Shown here one piece after another: positions 7,235-14,610 of a stretch of DNA of 30,901 nucleotides. The number at the start of each line of letters is the position of its first letter. Positions within the stretch are counted from its first letter, which is position 1. Source of the stretch: Actinomycetota bacterium (lineage in GTDB: Bacteria; Actinomycetota; Actinomycetes; Streptosporangiales; Streptosporangiaceae); NCBI GenBank assembly GCA_003242605.1, contig QGUZ01000022.1, positions 1 to 30,901 of the forward strand, in the 5' to 3' direction. The notes beneath the pieces were generated by a model, which did not search any database, had not been told where the DNA came from, and saw only the letters and a program-made list of their open reading frames with translations. The translations under genes were made by a program, and so were the position numbers.

Positions 7235-8041
7235 ATGAGCAGGTTGCGCGCGACCGACCTCACGCTCGCCTACGAGCAGCGCGTGGTGGCCGAGCATCTG
7301 GGTGTCGAGATCATCGACGGGTCGTTCACGGTCATCGTCGGGCCGAACGCGTGCGGCAAGTCGACCCTGCTCCGCGCGCTCGCCCGGCTGCTCAAGCCGC
7401 GCGCGGGCGTCGTCTACCTCGACGACGAGCCGATCGGCGGGCTCCCGGCCAAGCAGGTGGCGCGCCGGCTGGGCCTGCTGCCCCAGACCCCGATCACGCC
7501 GGAGGGGATCATCGTCGCCGACCTGGTCGGCCGCGGCAGGTACCCGTACCAGGGGCTGCTGCGGCAGTGGTCGCGCGAGGACGAGCGCGCGGTGACCGCG
7601 GCGATGGAGGCGGTCGGGGTCGCCGAGCTCGCCCACCGGCCGGTCGACGAACTCTCCGGCGGGCAGCGGCAGCGCGTCTGGCTCGCGCCCGTGCTCGCCC
7701 CGGAGACCCCGATCCTGCTGCTCGACGAGCCGACGACCTACCTCGACATCGCCCACCAGATCGAGGTGCTCGACCTGTGCGCCCGGCTGCACCAGGAGGG
7801 CCGCACCCTCGTGGCGGTGCTGCACGACCTCAACCAGGCCTGCCGCTACGCCACGCACCTGATCGCGATGCGGGACGGCAAGGTGATCGCGCAGGGCGCG
7901 CCGGGCGAGATCGTCACCGCCGAGCTGGTCGAGGAGGTGTTCGGCCTGCCCTGCCAGGTGATCACCTGCCCGGAGGCCGGCACCCCGCTCGTCATCCCCG
8001 CCGACCGCAGGCGCTCGCTCGCGGTCGCCGAGCCGGCCTGA
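7235..8041 (+). CDS. ABC transporter ATP-binding protein, ferric-siderophore type (FecE/FepC-like)
   Basis: The 268-residue ATPase has Walker A GPNACGKST (residues 36-44), a Q-loop in LLPQTP, the signature LSGGQRQR, Walker B ILLLDEPTTYLD and the switch His in VLHDLNQA. The spacing and the RGRYPYQGLL segment are typical of FecE/FepC ATPases that power uptake of ferric siderophores, heme or cobalamin. The iron box upstream decides for iron. The start ATG follows GGAAGGGA at a good distance. No permease or binding protein adjoins it, so it must work with membrane partners encoded elsewhere. The end of the protein (ADRRRSLAVAEPA) shows no extra domain. Confidence 0.92.
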   Translation: MSRLRATDLTLAYEQRVVAEHLGVEIIDGSFTVIVGPNACGKSTLLRALARLLKPRAGVVYLDDEPIGGLPAKQVARRLGLLPQTPITPEGIIVADLVGRGRYPYQGLLRQWSREDERAVTAAMEAVGVAELAHRPVDELSGGQRQRVWLAPVLAPETPILLLDEPTTYLDIAHQIEVLDLCARLHQEGRTLVAVLHDLNQACRYATHLIAMRDGKVIAQGAPGEIVTAELVEEVFGLPCQVITCPEAGTPLVIPADRRRSLAVAEPA

Positions 8042-8042
8042 C

Positions 8043-8069
8043 GGTACGGCACGGCCGCAGCGCCGCACC
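8043..8069. repeat. Copy of the GGTACGGCACGGCCGC element with imperfect inverted arm
   Basis: GGTACGGCACGGCCGC (8043-8058) is identical to 3866-3881. The right arm GCCGCACC (8062-8069) has one mismatch to the perfect complement. It sits in the 33-base gap between the convergent ABC ATPase and the small minus-strand gene, where a bidirectional terminator is expected. Confidence 0.5.
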
Positions 8070-8074
8070 CGGCG

Positions 8075-8383
8075 TCAGATCACCGGCTCGCCCTCGATCC
8101 GGCGCAGCTGGTGCCGGCCGAGGACGAGGTAGAGGAAGGCCGAGGCGCCGGCGCGCGACGCCCGCCGGATCACGTGGTACCGGCGGGTGAGCGAGATGAG
8201 CATGTCCTCGACCTTGTCGTCCATCTCCAGGGCGGCGAGCGTCTGCGCCTTGGCGCGCGCCACCTCGGTCGTTCCGGCCACCGCGAGCTCGATGTCCAGG
8301 TCGTCGCCACCGCCCGCGGAACGGAGGCACATGCCGGTCTCGAGGTCGACGACCGCCGCGCCCAGCGCCCCGTCGATCGCCAT
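8075..8383 (-). CDS. Small actinobacterial protein of unknown function, roadblock-like
   Basis: The 102-residue product (MAIDGALGAAVVDLETGMCL, then DIELAVAGTTEVARAKAQTL and MLISLTRRYHVI) resembles a family of about 110-120-residue actinobacterial proteins with a roadblock/LC7-like alternation of strands and helices. The exact domain assignment is from memory. The ATG at 8383 has GAAGG five bases upstream. However, the in-frame codons before it (DVNAALKAT) look like the N-terminal helix of that family. No ATG, GTG or TTG precedes them before an in-frame TAG, so the start is uncertain. The gene stands alone, with a repeated operator-like element about 60-90 bases upstream. Function unknown. Confidence 0.7.
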   Translation of the reverse strand: MAIDGALGAAVVDLETGMCLRSAGGGDDLDIELAVAGTTEVARAKAQTLAALEMDDKVEDMLISLTRRYHVIRRASRAGASAFLYLVLGRHQLRRIEGEPVI

Positions 8384-8442
8384 GGTTGCCTTCAGGGCGG
8401 CGTTGACGTCCGTCCCCGGCTTGCTCGCTTCCCCGAGCTACC

Positions 8443-8475
8443 TGTGACCAATGTGACAAATGTGCCGTTTGTCAC
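8443..8475. promoter_or_regulatory. Tandem 9-bp repeats overlapping an 8-N7-8 inverted repeat
   Basis: Three consecutive 9-mers, TGTGACCAA, TGTGACAAA and TGTGCCGTT, run from 8443 to 8469. The inverted repeat GTGACAAA (8453-8460) / TTTGTCAC (8468-8475) overlaps them. The site is upstream of the small minus-strand gene, in an AT-richer patch. It is probably an operator for an unidentified dimeric regulator. Confidence 0.5.
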
Positions 8476-8515
8476 TCCGGGCAGTGTAGATCGTTCCCGG
8501 GGCCCGCACCGTGCC

Positions 8516-8551
8516 ACCGGCCGCCCGCATGTGGCGGCGCGGGCGGCCGGT
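8516..8551 (-). terminator. Strong hairpin downstream of meaB
   Basis: ACCGGCCGCCCGC (8516-8528) and its exact complement GCGGGCGGCCGGT (8539-8551) make a 13-bp perfect stem with a 10-base loop. It begins 26 bases after the meaB stop. A second palindrome, CGGCGGCGCCGCCG (8553-8566), lies between. It is probably the terminator of the mutA-mutB-meaB operon. Confidence 0.65.
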
Positions 8552-8576
8552 ACGGCGGCGCCGCCGCGGCCCGGCC

Positions 8577-9593
8577 TCAGCGGCCGGTGCCGTAGAAGGC
8601 GGCGAGCAGCCGGTCGGCGGCGAGCGACGGGGTGAGCGTGCCGTCGAGGACCTCGCGCTCCACCTGGTCGGCGATGGCGCGGACCGCGGGATGCTCGTGC
8701 AGGTCGGCCAGGATGCGGTCGCGCACCAGCGCCCAGGTCCAGCCGACCTGCTGGCGGCGGCGCTTGGCGGTGAGCTCGCCGGAGGCCTCCAGGCTCTCCT
8801 GGTGGCGCACGATGGTCCGCCACAGCTCGTCCAGGCCGGTGCCCTCCAGGCCGCTGCAGGTGAGCACCGGGGTCCGCCAGCCGCCCTCGCCGGTGCCGCG
8901 CAGCAGCCGCAGCGCCCCGGCGAGCTCGCGGGCGGCCTTGCGGGCGTCGGCCTCGTGCGGTCCGTCGGCCTTGTTCACCGCGATCACGTCGGCGAGCTCG
9001 AGCACGCCCTTCTTGATGCCCTGCAGCTGGTCGCCGGTGCGGGCGAGGGTGAGCAGCAGGAACGTGTCGACCATGTCGGCGACCGCGGTCTCCGACTGGC
9101 CGACGCCGACGGTCTCCACCAGCACCACGTCGTAGCCGGCCGCCTCCACCACGACCATCGCCTCGCGGGTGGCCTTCGCCACGCCGCCGAGGGTGCCCGC
9201 GCTCGGCGAGGGGCGGATGAACGCGTTCGGGTCGGCCGCGAGCCGGGTCATCCGGGTCTTGTCGCCGAGCACGCTGCCGCCGGTGCGGGTGGACGACGGG
9301 TCCACGGCGAGCACCGCGACCCGGTGGCCCTCGGCGGTGAGCCGTACCCCGAGCGCGTCGATGAACGTCGACTTGCCCACGCCGGGCACGCCCGAGATCC
9401 CCACCCGCCGCGCCTTGCCCGCGAGCGGGGTGAGCTCGACGAGCATGCGCTGGGCCATCTCCCGGTGATCGGGCCGCTTCGACTCGACCAGCGTGATCGC
9501 CCGGGCCACCCAGGCGCGCGACCCCTCGCGCACCCCCTGGACGTACTCCTCGACCGAGGGGGTGCGCCGACGTCCGGTCGTGCCCCCCGTCAT
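8577..9593 (-). CDS. meaB: MeaB/ArgK-type GTPase, methylmalonyl-CoA mutase chaperone
   Basis: This 338-residue G3E-family GTPase has Walker A GVPGVGKST (residues 68-76), the VLAVDPSSTRTGGSVLGDKTRM block that marks MeaB/ArgK proteins, the ETVGVGQSE switch segment and the base-recognition motif NKAD. MeaB binds methylmalonyl-CoA mutase, gates adenosylcobalamin loading and ejects damaged cofactor using GTP. Its ATG overlaps the mutB stop as ATGA, so it is translated with the mutase in fixed ratio. Length and motifs are normal for the family, and no residues appear to be missing. It is the last gene of the operon, followed by a 13-bp hairpin. Confidence 0.96.
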   Translation of the reverse strand: MTGGTTGRRRTPSVEEYVQGVREGSRAWVARAITLVESKRPDHREMAQRMLVELTPLAGKARRVGISGVPGVGKSTFIDALGVRLTAEGHRVAVLAVDPSSTRTGGSVLGDKTRMTRLAADPNAFIRPSPSAGTLGGVAKATREAMVVVEAAGYDVVLVETVGVGQSETAVADMVDTFLLLTLARTGDQLQGIKKGVLELADVIAVNKADGPHEADARKAARELAGALRLLRGTGEGGWRTPVLTCSGLEGTGLDELWRTIVRHQESLEASGELTAKRRRQQVGWTWALVRDRILADLHEHPAVRAIADQVEREVLDGTLTPSLAADRLLAAFYGTGR

Positions 9594-11818
9594 GCCGCCG
9601 GCTCACCGTGGCCGAGCCGGGCGCTCAGCTCCGCCAGCAGGTCGAGGGCCGCGTCCGCGATCACGGTGCCCGGGGGGAAGATCGCCGCGGCGCCGGCGGC
9701 GCGCAGCGCGTCGTAGTCGGCGGGCGGGATCACCCCGCCGACCACGATCATGATGTCGTCCCGCCCGGCCTCGGCGAGCGCGTCGCGCAGCGCCGGGACG
9801 AGGGTGAGGTGCCCGGCGGCGAGCGTGGACACGCCCACCACGTGCACGTCGGCCTCGACCGCCTGGCGCGCCACCTCCTCCGGGGTCTGGAACAGCGGGC
9901 CCACGTCGACGTCGAACCCGAGGTCGGCGAACGCGGTGGCGATCACCTTCTGCCCGCGGTCGTGGCCGTCCTGACCCATCTTCGCCACGAGGATGCGCGG
10001 CCGGCGGCCCTCGGCCCGCTCGAACGCAGCGCACGCCTCACGCGCCCGGCGGATCGACTCCGCCTCGCCCGCCTCCTCCCGGTACACGCCTGTGATGGTA
10101 CGGATCGGGCTCTCGTGGCGGCCGAACACCTTCTCCAGCGCGGCGGAGATCTCCCCCACCGTCGCCTTCGCCCGGGCCGCCTCGATCGCCAGCTCGAGCA
10201 GGTTGGCGTCGCCCGCCGCGCCCCGGGTGAGCGCGTCGAGCGCGGCGGTCCCCGCCTCCTCGTCCCCCTCGGACCCCACCCGCGCCAGCTTCCCGACTGT
10301 CGCGGCCGGCACCGCGGTGTTGCCCCCCTTGGGCCCCTCAACCGCACGTCTGTCGGCACCCCGGTACCGGTTGACCCCGATCACCGGCTGGCGGCCGGAG
10401 TCGATGCGGGCCTGGGTGCGGGCGGCGGCCTCCTCGATGCGCAGCTTCGGCAGCCCCGCGTCGATCGCCTTCGCCATGCCGCCGGCCCGCTCCACCTCCT
10501 GGATGTGCGCCCAGGCGGCGCGGGCGAGCTCGTAGGTGAGCCGCTCGACGTACGCGCTGCCGCCCCACGGGTCGATCACCCGGGTGGTGCCGGACTCCTG
10601 CTGCAGCAGCAGCTGGGTGTTGCGGGCGATCCGGGCGGAGAAGTCGGTGGGCAGCGCGAGCGCCTCGTCGAGCGCGTTGGTGTGCAGCGACTGGGTGTGC
10701 CCCTGGGTGGCGGCCATCGCCTCGATGCAGGTGCGCACCACGTTGTTGAACACGTCCTGCGCGGTGAGCGACCAGCCGGAGGTCTGGGAGTGGGTGCGCA
10801 GCGACAGCGACCGGGGGTCCTTCGCGCCGAACCCCTTGACGATCTTCGCCCACAGCAGCCGGGCGGCGCGCAGCTTGGCGACCTCCATGAAGAAGTTCAT
10901 GCCGATGCACCAGAAGAACGACAGCCGCGGCGCGAACGCGTCGATGTCGAGCCCGGCGTTGATGCCCGCCCGCAGGTACTCCATTCCGTCGGCGAGCGTG
11001 TAGGCGAGCTCGAGGTCGCAGGTCGCCCCCGCCTCCTGGATGTGGTAGCCGGAGATCGAGATCGAGTTGAACTTCGGCATGTGCCGGGAGGTGTAGGCGA
11101 AGATGTCGGAGATGATCCGCATCGACGGCCCGGGCGGGTAGATGTAGGTGTTCCGGACCATGAACTCCTTGAGGATGTCGTTCTGGATGGTCCCGGACAG
11201 CTGCTCGGGCTTCACCCCCTGCTCCTCGGCGGCGACGATGTAGAGCGCGAGCACCGGCAGCACCGCGCCGTTCATCGTCATCGACACGCTCATCTTGTCG
11301 AGCGGGATGCCGTCGAAGAGCTGCCGCATGTCGTAGATGGAGTCGATCGCCACCCCGGCCATGCCGACGTCCCCGGCGACCCGCGGGTGGTCGGAGTCGT
11401 AGCCGCGGTGGGTGGCGAGGTCGAACGCGACCGACAGGCCCTTCTGCCCGGCGGCGAGGTTGCGGCGGTAGAACGCGTTCGACTCCTCCGCGGTGGAGAA
11501 CCCGGCGTACTGGCGGATCGTCCACGGCCGGGTCGTGTACATCGTCGGGTACGGCCCGCGCAGGTACGGCGCGATGCCCGGATAGGTGGCGAGGCCGTAC
11601 TCGCCGGAGGCGGTGATCTCCTCCAGGTCGTCGGCGGTGTAGAGCGGCCGGACCGCGATCCCCTCGGGGGTCTCCCAGACCAGGTCCTCGGGGTCCTTCC
11701 CGGTCGCCTCGCGCACCGCCTGCGCCCACCGGTCCCGGCCGGCCGGGGCCGGGCCGCCGCCGGCGAACAGCTCGACCTCGGAGAAGTCCGGAATGCGTGC
11801 CGAGGTGCCGGAGCTCAT
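9590..11818 (-). CDS. mutB: Methylmalonyl-CoA mutase large (catalytic) subunit
   Basis: The 742-residue protein catalyses the adenosylcobalamin-dependent rearrangement of (R)-methylmalonyl-CoA and succinyl-CoA. The N-terminal TIM-barrel domain shows YPGIAPYLRGPYPTMYTTRPWTIRQYAGFS, with substrate-contacting residues, and DILKEFMVRNTYIYPPGPSM. The C-terminal B12 domain carries the cobalt-ligand motif DGHDRG at about residues 615-622. It starts at ATG 11818, overlapping the mutA stop by ATGA, and ends overlapping meaB in the same way. The linker between the domains (about residues 485-527) reads unlike relatives. It is Gly/Pro-enriched and uses codons rare elsewhere in the gene (AGA, CGT, GTT, ACA), although the frame stays open. 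The protein is complete and expected to be active. Confidence 0.97.
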   Translation of the reverse strand: MSSGTSARIPDFSEVELFAGGGPAPAGRDRWAQAVREATGKDPEDLVWETPEGIAVRPLYTADDLEEITASGEYGLATYPGIAPYLRGPYPTMYTTRPWTIRQYAGFSTAEESNAFYRRNLAAGQKGLSVAFDLATHRGYDSDHPRVAGDVGMAGVAIDSIYDMRQLFDGIPLDKMSVSMTMNGAVLPVLALYIVAAEEQGVKPEQLSGTIQNDILKEFMVRNTYIYPPGPSMRIISDIFAYTSRHMPKFNSISISGYHIQEAGATCDLELAYTLADGMEYLRAGINAGLDIDAFAPRLSFFWCIGMNFFMEVAKLRAARLLWAKIVKGFGAKDPRSLSLRTHSQTSGWSLTAQDVFNNVVRTCIEAMAATQGHTQSLHTNALDEALALPTDFSARIARNTQLLLQQESGTTRVIDPWGGSAYVERLTYELARAAWAHIQEVERAGGMAKAIDAGLPKLRIEEAAARTQARIDSGRQPVIGVNRYRGADRRAVEGPKGGNTAVPAATVGKLARVGSEGDEEAGTAALDALTRGAAGDANLLELAIEAARAKATVGEISAALEKVFGRHESPIRTITGVYREEAGEAESIRRAREACAAFERAEGRRPRILVAKMGQDGHDRGQKVIATAFADLGFDVDVGPLFQTPEEVARQAVEADVHVVGVSTLAAGHLTLVPALRDALAEAGRDDIMIVVGGVIPPADYDALRAAGAAAIFPPGTVIADAALDLLAELSARLGHGEPAA

Positions 11819-13650
11819 CGCGTCACTCCCAGGTCGTCGAGGGTGGTCTCCAGAACGCGGATCGCGTCGCAGCCGGTGTACACGTTGCCGTCCACTCCGT
11901 CGTAGGAACCTCTGCCCGCGAGCCAGACACGTATCGCCCCGGCCTCGCGCAGCGCCGCCGCCACCGCCGCCGCGTGCTCGGCGTACAGCGCGTCGCTCGA
12001 GCACAGGCAGGCGACCCGCGCCCCGCTCTCCCGGAACGCCCGCGCGATCGCCGCCGGGTCGGTGCCCGGCCCGGCCTCGGCCGTGGCGATGCCGCCGGCC
12101 TGGAACAGGCTCGCGGCGAACGTCGCCCGGGCGGTGTACGCGGCGATCGGGCCGATCGTGGCGAGGAACACCTTCGGCCGCTCGGGCAGCCGGTCGCAGA
12201 CGTCGCGGAGCCGCTCGAACGGCTCGGCGTAGTACACCCGGGGCAGCCCGCCCGCCGCCTCGGGCCGCGGCGGGTACGGCTCGCGCTCCAGCGGCTTCTC
12301 CGCCAGGTCGGGGAACTCGCTCACCCCGGTGATCGGGTCGCGGCGGTGCGCGATCGCCTCGGCGCGCCGCGCCCAGGTGTCCGCGAGCCGCCGCGGGATC
12401 AGCTCCTCCAGCGCGGCCATCGCGCCGCCGGCCCGCTCGATCTCCTGGAACCACTCCCAGGCCTTCTCGGCGAGCTCGACGGTGAGCCGCTCCACGAACC
12501 ACGAGCCCCCGGCCGGGTCGACCACCCGGCCCACCCCGGACTCCTCGATCAGCAGCAGCGAGGTGTTGCGGGCGATCCGCCGGGAGAACGCGTCGGGCAG
12601 GCCGAGCCGCACGTCGAACGGCTGCACGGTGACCGCGTCCGCGCCGCCCACGCCCGCGGCGAAGCAGGCCACGGTGGTGCGCAGCATGTTCACCCACGGG
12701 TCGCGCACGGTCATCATCGGCGAGGAGGTGACCGCGTGCTGCCGCTGCGCCCCGTGCTCGGGCGCGCCGCACGCCTCGGCGACCCGCGCCCACAGCAGCC
12801 GCGCCGCCCGCAGCTTCGCGATCGACAGGAACTGGTCGGCGGTGACCGCGTAGCGGAACTCGAGCTGGCCGAGCGCCTCGGGCAGGCTCAGCCCGCCGTC
12901 GGTGAGCGCCCGCAGGTAGGCGACCCCGGCCGCGAGCGAGCAGCCGAGCTCCTCGGCGTGGCTGCCGCCCGCGTCGTGGTACGGCGTGGCGTCCACGGTG
13001 ATCGCGCGCAGCGTGGGGTGGTCGGCGGCGCAGCGCCGCGCCAGCCGTACCGCGAGGTCGAGGCCGGCGCCGTCGGGCACGGCCCCGAGCCGGGCGCGCA
13101 GGCCGATCGGGTCGGCGCCGAGGTTGCCGCCCGCGGGGACGACGTCCCGCTCGGCGATCAGCCGCAGCAGGGTCTCGGCGGCCTCGGCGGTGGCCGGGCC
13201 CGCCTCCAGCACGACGGGGGCGAGGTCGAGGTGGACCTTGTCGAGCACGGCGGGCAGCGCCGCCGGGTCGAGCGCGCCCTCGCCGAGCACGAACCACAGC
13301 GAGGTGGCGCCGTTCTCCAGGTCGGTGAGCACGGCCTCGCGGGTGACCGCGGGGTCGGGGTGCGCGTGCCGCTGCCGCACGTCCCAGCCGGCGACGACCG
13401 CGCCCTCCGGCCGCCCGCCCCGGGTGTACGGCGGCAGCCCGGGCAGACCGGCCGGTCGGTCGGGCAGGTCGTCGATGTCGTACAGCGGGCGCAGCGTGAT
13501 CCCGTCGTAGGTGCGGGTGGCGAGCGCCGCTTCCGGGTCGTCGGTGTCGACGGATTTGCGCAGTACCGCCAGCGCGAGCTCTCGCCAGCGGTCCCTGGTG
13601 GCCGGCGGGAAGTCGGCGGCGAGCTGAAGGTCCTCGGACGGCACTGTCAT
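11815..13650 (-). CDS. mutA: Methylmalonyl-CoA mutase small (non-catalytic) subunit
   Basis: The 611-residue protein resembles MutB in its barrel domain (TYDGITLRPLYDIDDLPD, ARRIARNTSLLLIEESGVGRVVDPAGGSWFVE). Its C-terminal B12-like domain (FLATIGPIAAYTARATF) lacks the DxHxxG cobalt ligand, as is normal for MutA. It pairs with MutB to form the heterodimer. ATG 13650 is chosen because MTVPSEDLQLAADFPPATRDRW is the usual N-terminus. The frame extends to 13689 without family similarity, and neither start has a strong ribosome site. This is the first gene of mutA-mutB-meaB, so the operon promoter should lie in 13651-13797. I saw no cobalamin riboswitch there. Confidence 0.95.
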   Translation of the reverse strand: MTVPSEDLQLAADFPPATRDRWRELALAVLRKSVDTDDPEAALATRTYDGITLRPLYDIDDLPDRPAGLPGLPPYTRGGRPEGAVVAGWDVRQRHAHPDPAVTREAVLTDLENGATSLWFVLGEGALDPAALPAVLDKVHLDLAPVVLEAGPATAEAAETLLRLIAERDVVPAGGNLGADPIGLRARLGAVPDGAGLDLAVRLARRCAADHPTLRAITVDATPYHDAGGSHAEELGCSLAAGVAYLRALTDGGLSLPEALGQLEFRYAVTADQFLSIAKLRAARLLWARVAEACGAPEHGAQRQHAVTSSPMMTVRDPWVNMLRTTVACFAAGVGGADAVTVQPFDVRLGLPDAFSRRIARNTSLLLIEESGVGRVVDPAGGSWFVERLTVELAEKAWEWFQEIERAGGAMAALEELIPRRLADTWARRAEAIAHRRDPITGVSEFPDLAEKPLEREPYPPRPEAAGGLPRVYYAEPFERLRDVCDRLPERPKVFLATIGPIAAYTARATFAASLFQAGGIATAEAGPGTDPAAIARAFRESGARVACLCSSDALYAEHAAAVAAALREAGAIRVWLAGRGSYDGVDGNVYTGCDAIRVLETTLDDLGVTR

Positions 13651-13680
13651 GCCTGGATAGTAGGCATGCCCGGAGCCCCG

Positions 13681-13698
13681 ACCGACCACGGGGTCGGT
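13681..13698. other. Dyad upstream of mutA
   Basis: ACCGACC (13681-13687) and GGTCGGT (13692-13698) form a 7-bp inverted repeat around ACGG, about 30-50 bases upstream of the mutA start. It is a possible operator or 5' leader hairpin for the mut operon. No matching regulator is seen nearby. Confidence 0.3.
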
Positions 13699-13768
13699 TT
13701 CCGGCTCGTCCCGGCGAATGCCTCATTTCAGGGGACTTGGCCGGGTATTTGTCCATGTTTCCAACTCA

Positions 13769-13790
13769 CCGCCCGGTTGCCCGCGGGCGG
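13769..13790 (-). terminator. Hairpin downstream of the amidase gene
   Basis: CCGCCCG (13769-13775) pairs with CGGGCGG (13784-13790) across an 8-base loop, starting 8 bases past the amidase stop at 13798. It probably separates the amidase transcript from the mut operon. Confidence 0.45.
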
Positions 13791-13797
13791 GGTGCGG

Positions 13798-14565
13798 TCA
13801 GACCTCGGCGAAGGCCGCGTACCAGCTCTCCGGCCCCACGATGCCGTCCACGGTCAGGCCGCGGTCGCGCTGGAACTTGATCGTGACGTCGCGGGTCTGC
13901 GGGCCGTACGCGCCGTCCACCTCGAGCTCGTAGCCGAGCTCGCGCAGCCGTTGCTGCCAGGCGCGCACGTCGTCGCCGTACATCACCGGCGGGTACGCCA
14001 GCAGCCGGCCCGGCCACGGCGGGACGCCCGTGCCGGGCCCGGGCTGCGCCCCGCCGCCCGGGCGGGGGGCGCCGCGCCTCACCCAGGCGTACAGGTGCTC
14101 GCCGGGGCACTCGGTGGCGTAGCCGTCGCGGTGGCCCTTGATCTCCGGGCCCGCCCCGCCGACCTCGCGCAGGTACTCGATCGCGTCGCGGATGCCGTGG
14201 AGCATGTCGTCGGGCGGGACGACGAGGCCGGACGAGCCGACGAGGCCGAGCACCGCGTAGTGGCCGGTGTTGAGGCCGGGTCCGTTGGCCGCGGGTAACC
14301 GGTTCGGCCCCCTTCCGACGAAGACCTTCCGGTGGGGACAGACCGCCAGGTTGTAGCCGATGTCGATCCACCCGTTGCCGTCCATGTGGCCGTTCTGGAT
14401 CTGCCGGACCAGGGCGGCGCACTTGGCGTGGTCGTCGACGATCGCCGGGTCGACACGGCTTCCGGTGTAGTGGACCTTGACGCCCTTGGTGGACCTCAGG
14501 GTGGTGTAGGAGCCCTTGGGGGACCGGGCTCCCCACTCTCGGCGCGACACGAGGTCGATGCTCAC
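13798..14565 (-). CDS. PGRP-type N-acetylmuramoyl-L-alanine amidase with C-terminal peptidoglycan-binding domain, no signal peptide
   Basis: The 255-residue enzyme has an amidase_2/PGRP domain (about residues 5-160). Its zinc ligands are His32 (VHYTG), His145 (KGHRDG) and Cys153 (ECPG), and the catalytic Tyr71 is in DIGYNL. A Pro/Gly linker (165-187) leads to a PG_binding_1 domain (about 195-252: DDVRAWQQRLRELGYELEVDGAYG). It should cleave the amide bond between muramic acid and the stem peptide. The start is GTG, preceded by AGGAGAG. There is no signal peptide or membrane segment, as in phage endolysins. How it reaches the wall is unclear: cell lysis, a holin elsewhere, or non-classical export. 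No phage genes adjoin it. Confidence 0.9.
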   Translation of the reverse strand: MSIDLVSRREWGARSPKGSYTTLRSTKGVKVHYTGSRVDPAIVDDHAKCAALVRQIQNGHMDGNGWIDIGYNLAVCPHRKVFVGRGPNRLPAANGPGLNTGHYAVLGLVGSSGLVVPPDDMLHGIRDAIEYLREVGGAGPEIKGHRDGYATECPGEHLYAWVRRGAPRPGGGAQPGPGTGVPPWPGRLLAYPPVMYGDDVRAWQQRLRELGYELEVDGAYGPQTRDVTIKFQRDRGLTVDGIVGPESWYAAFAEV

Positions 14566-14610
14566 GGGGACTCTCCTGGCTGTGGGGGATCTGTCTGCGT
14601 GGTGCGGCGG

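Noticed and set aside
8443..8475. CRP/FNR or Rex binding site
   Set aside because: The half-sites are separated by 7 bases and lack the TGTGA-N6-TCACA or TTGTGAA layouts.
13651..13797. Cobalamin riboswitch before the mutase operon
   Set aside because: No B12-box-like sequence and too little space. The mutase uses B12, but riboswitches normally sit before transport and synthesis genes.
9608..14298. Long plus-strand frames antisense to mutA and mutB
   Set aside because: Low-complexity Arg/Gly/His-rich translations without domains. Caused by codon bias of the mut genes.
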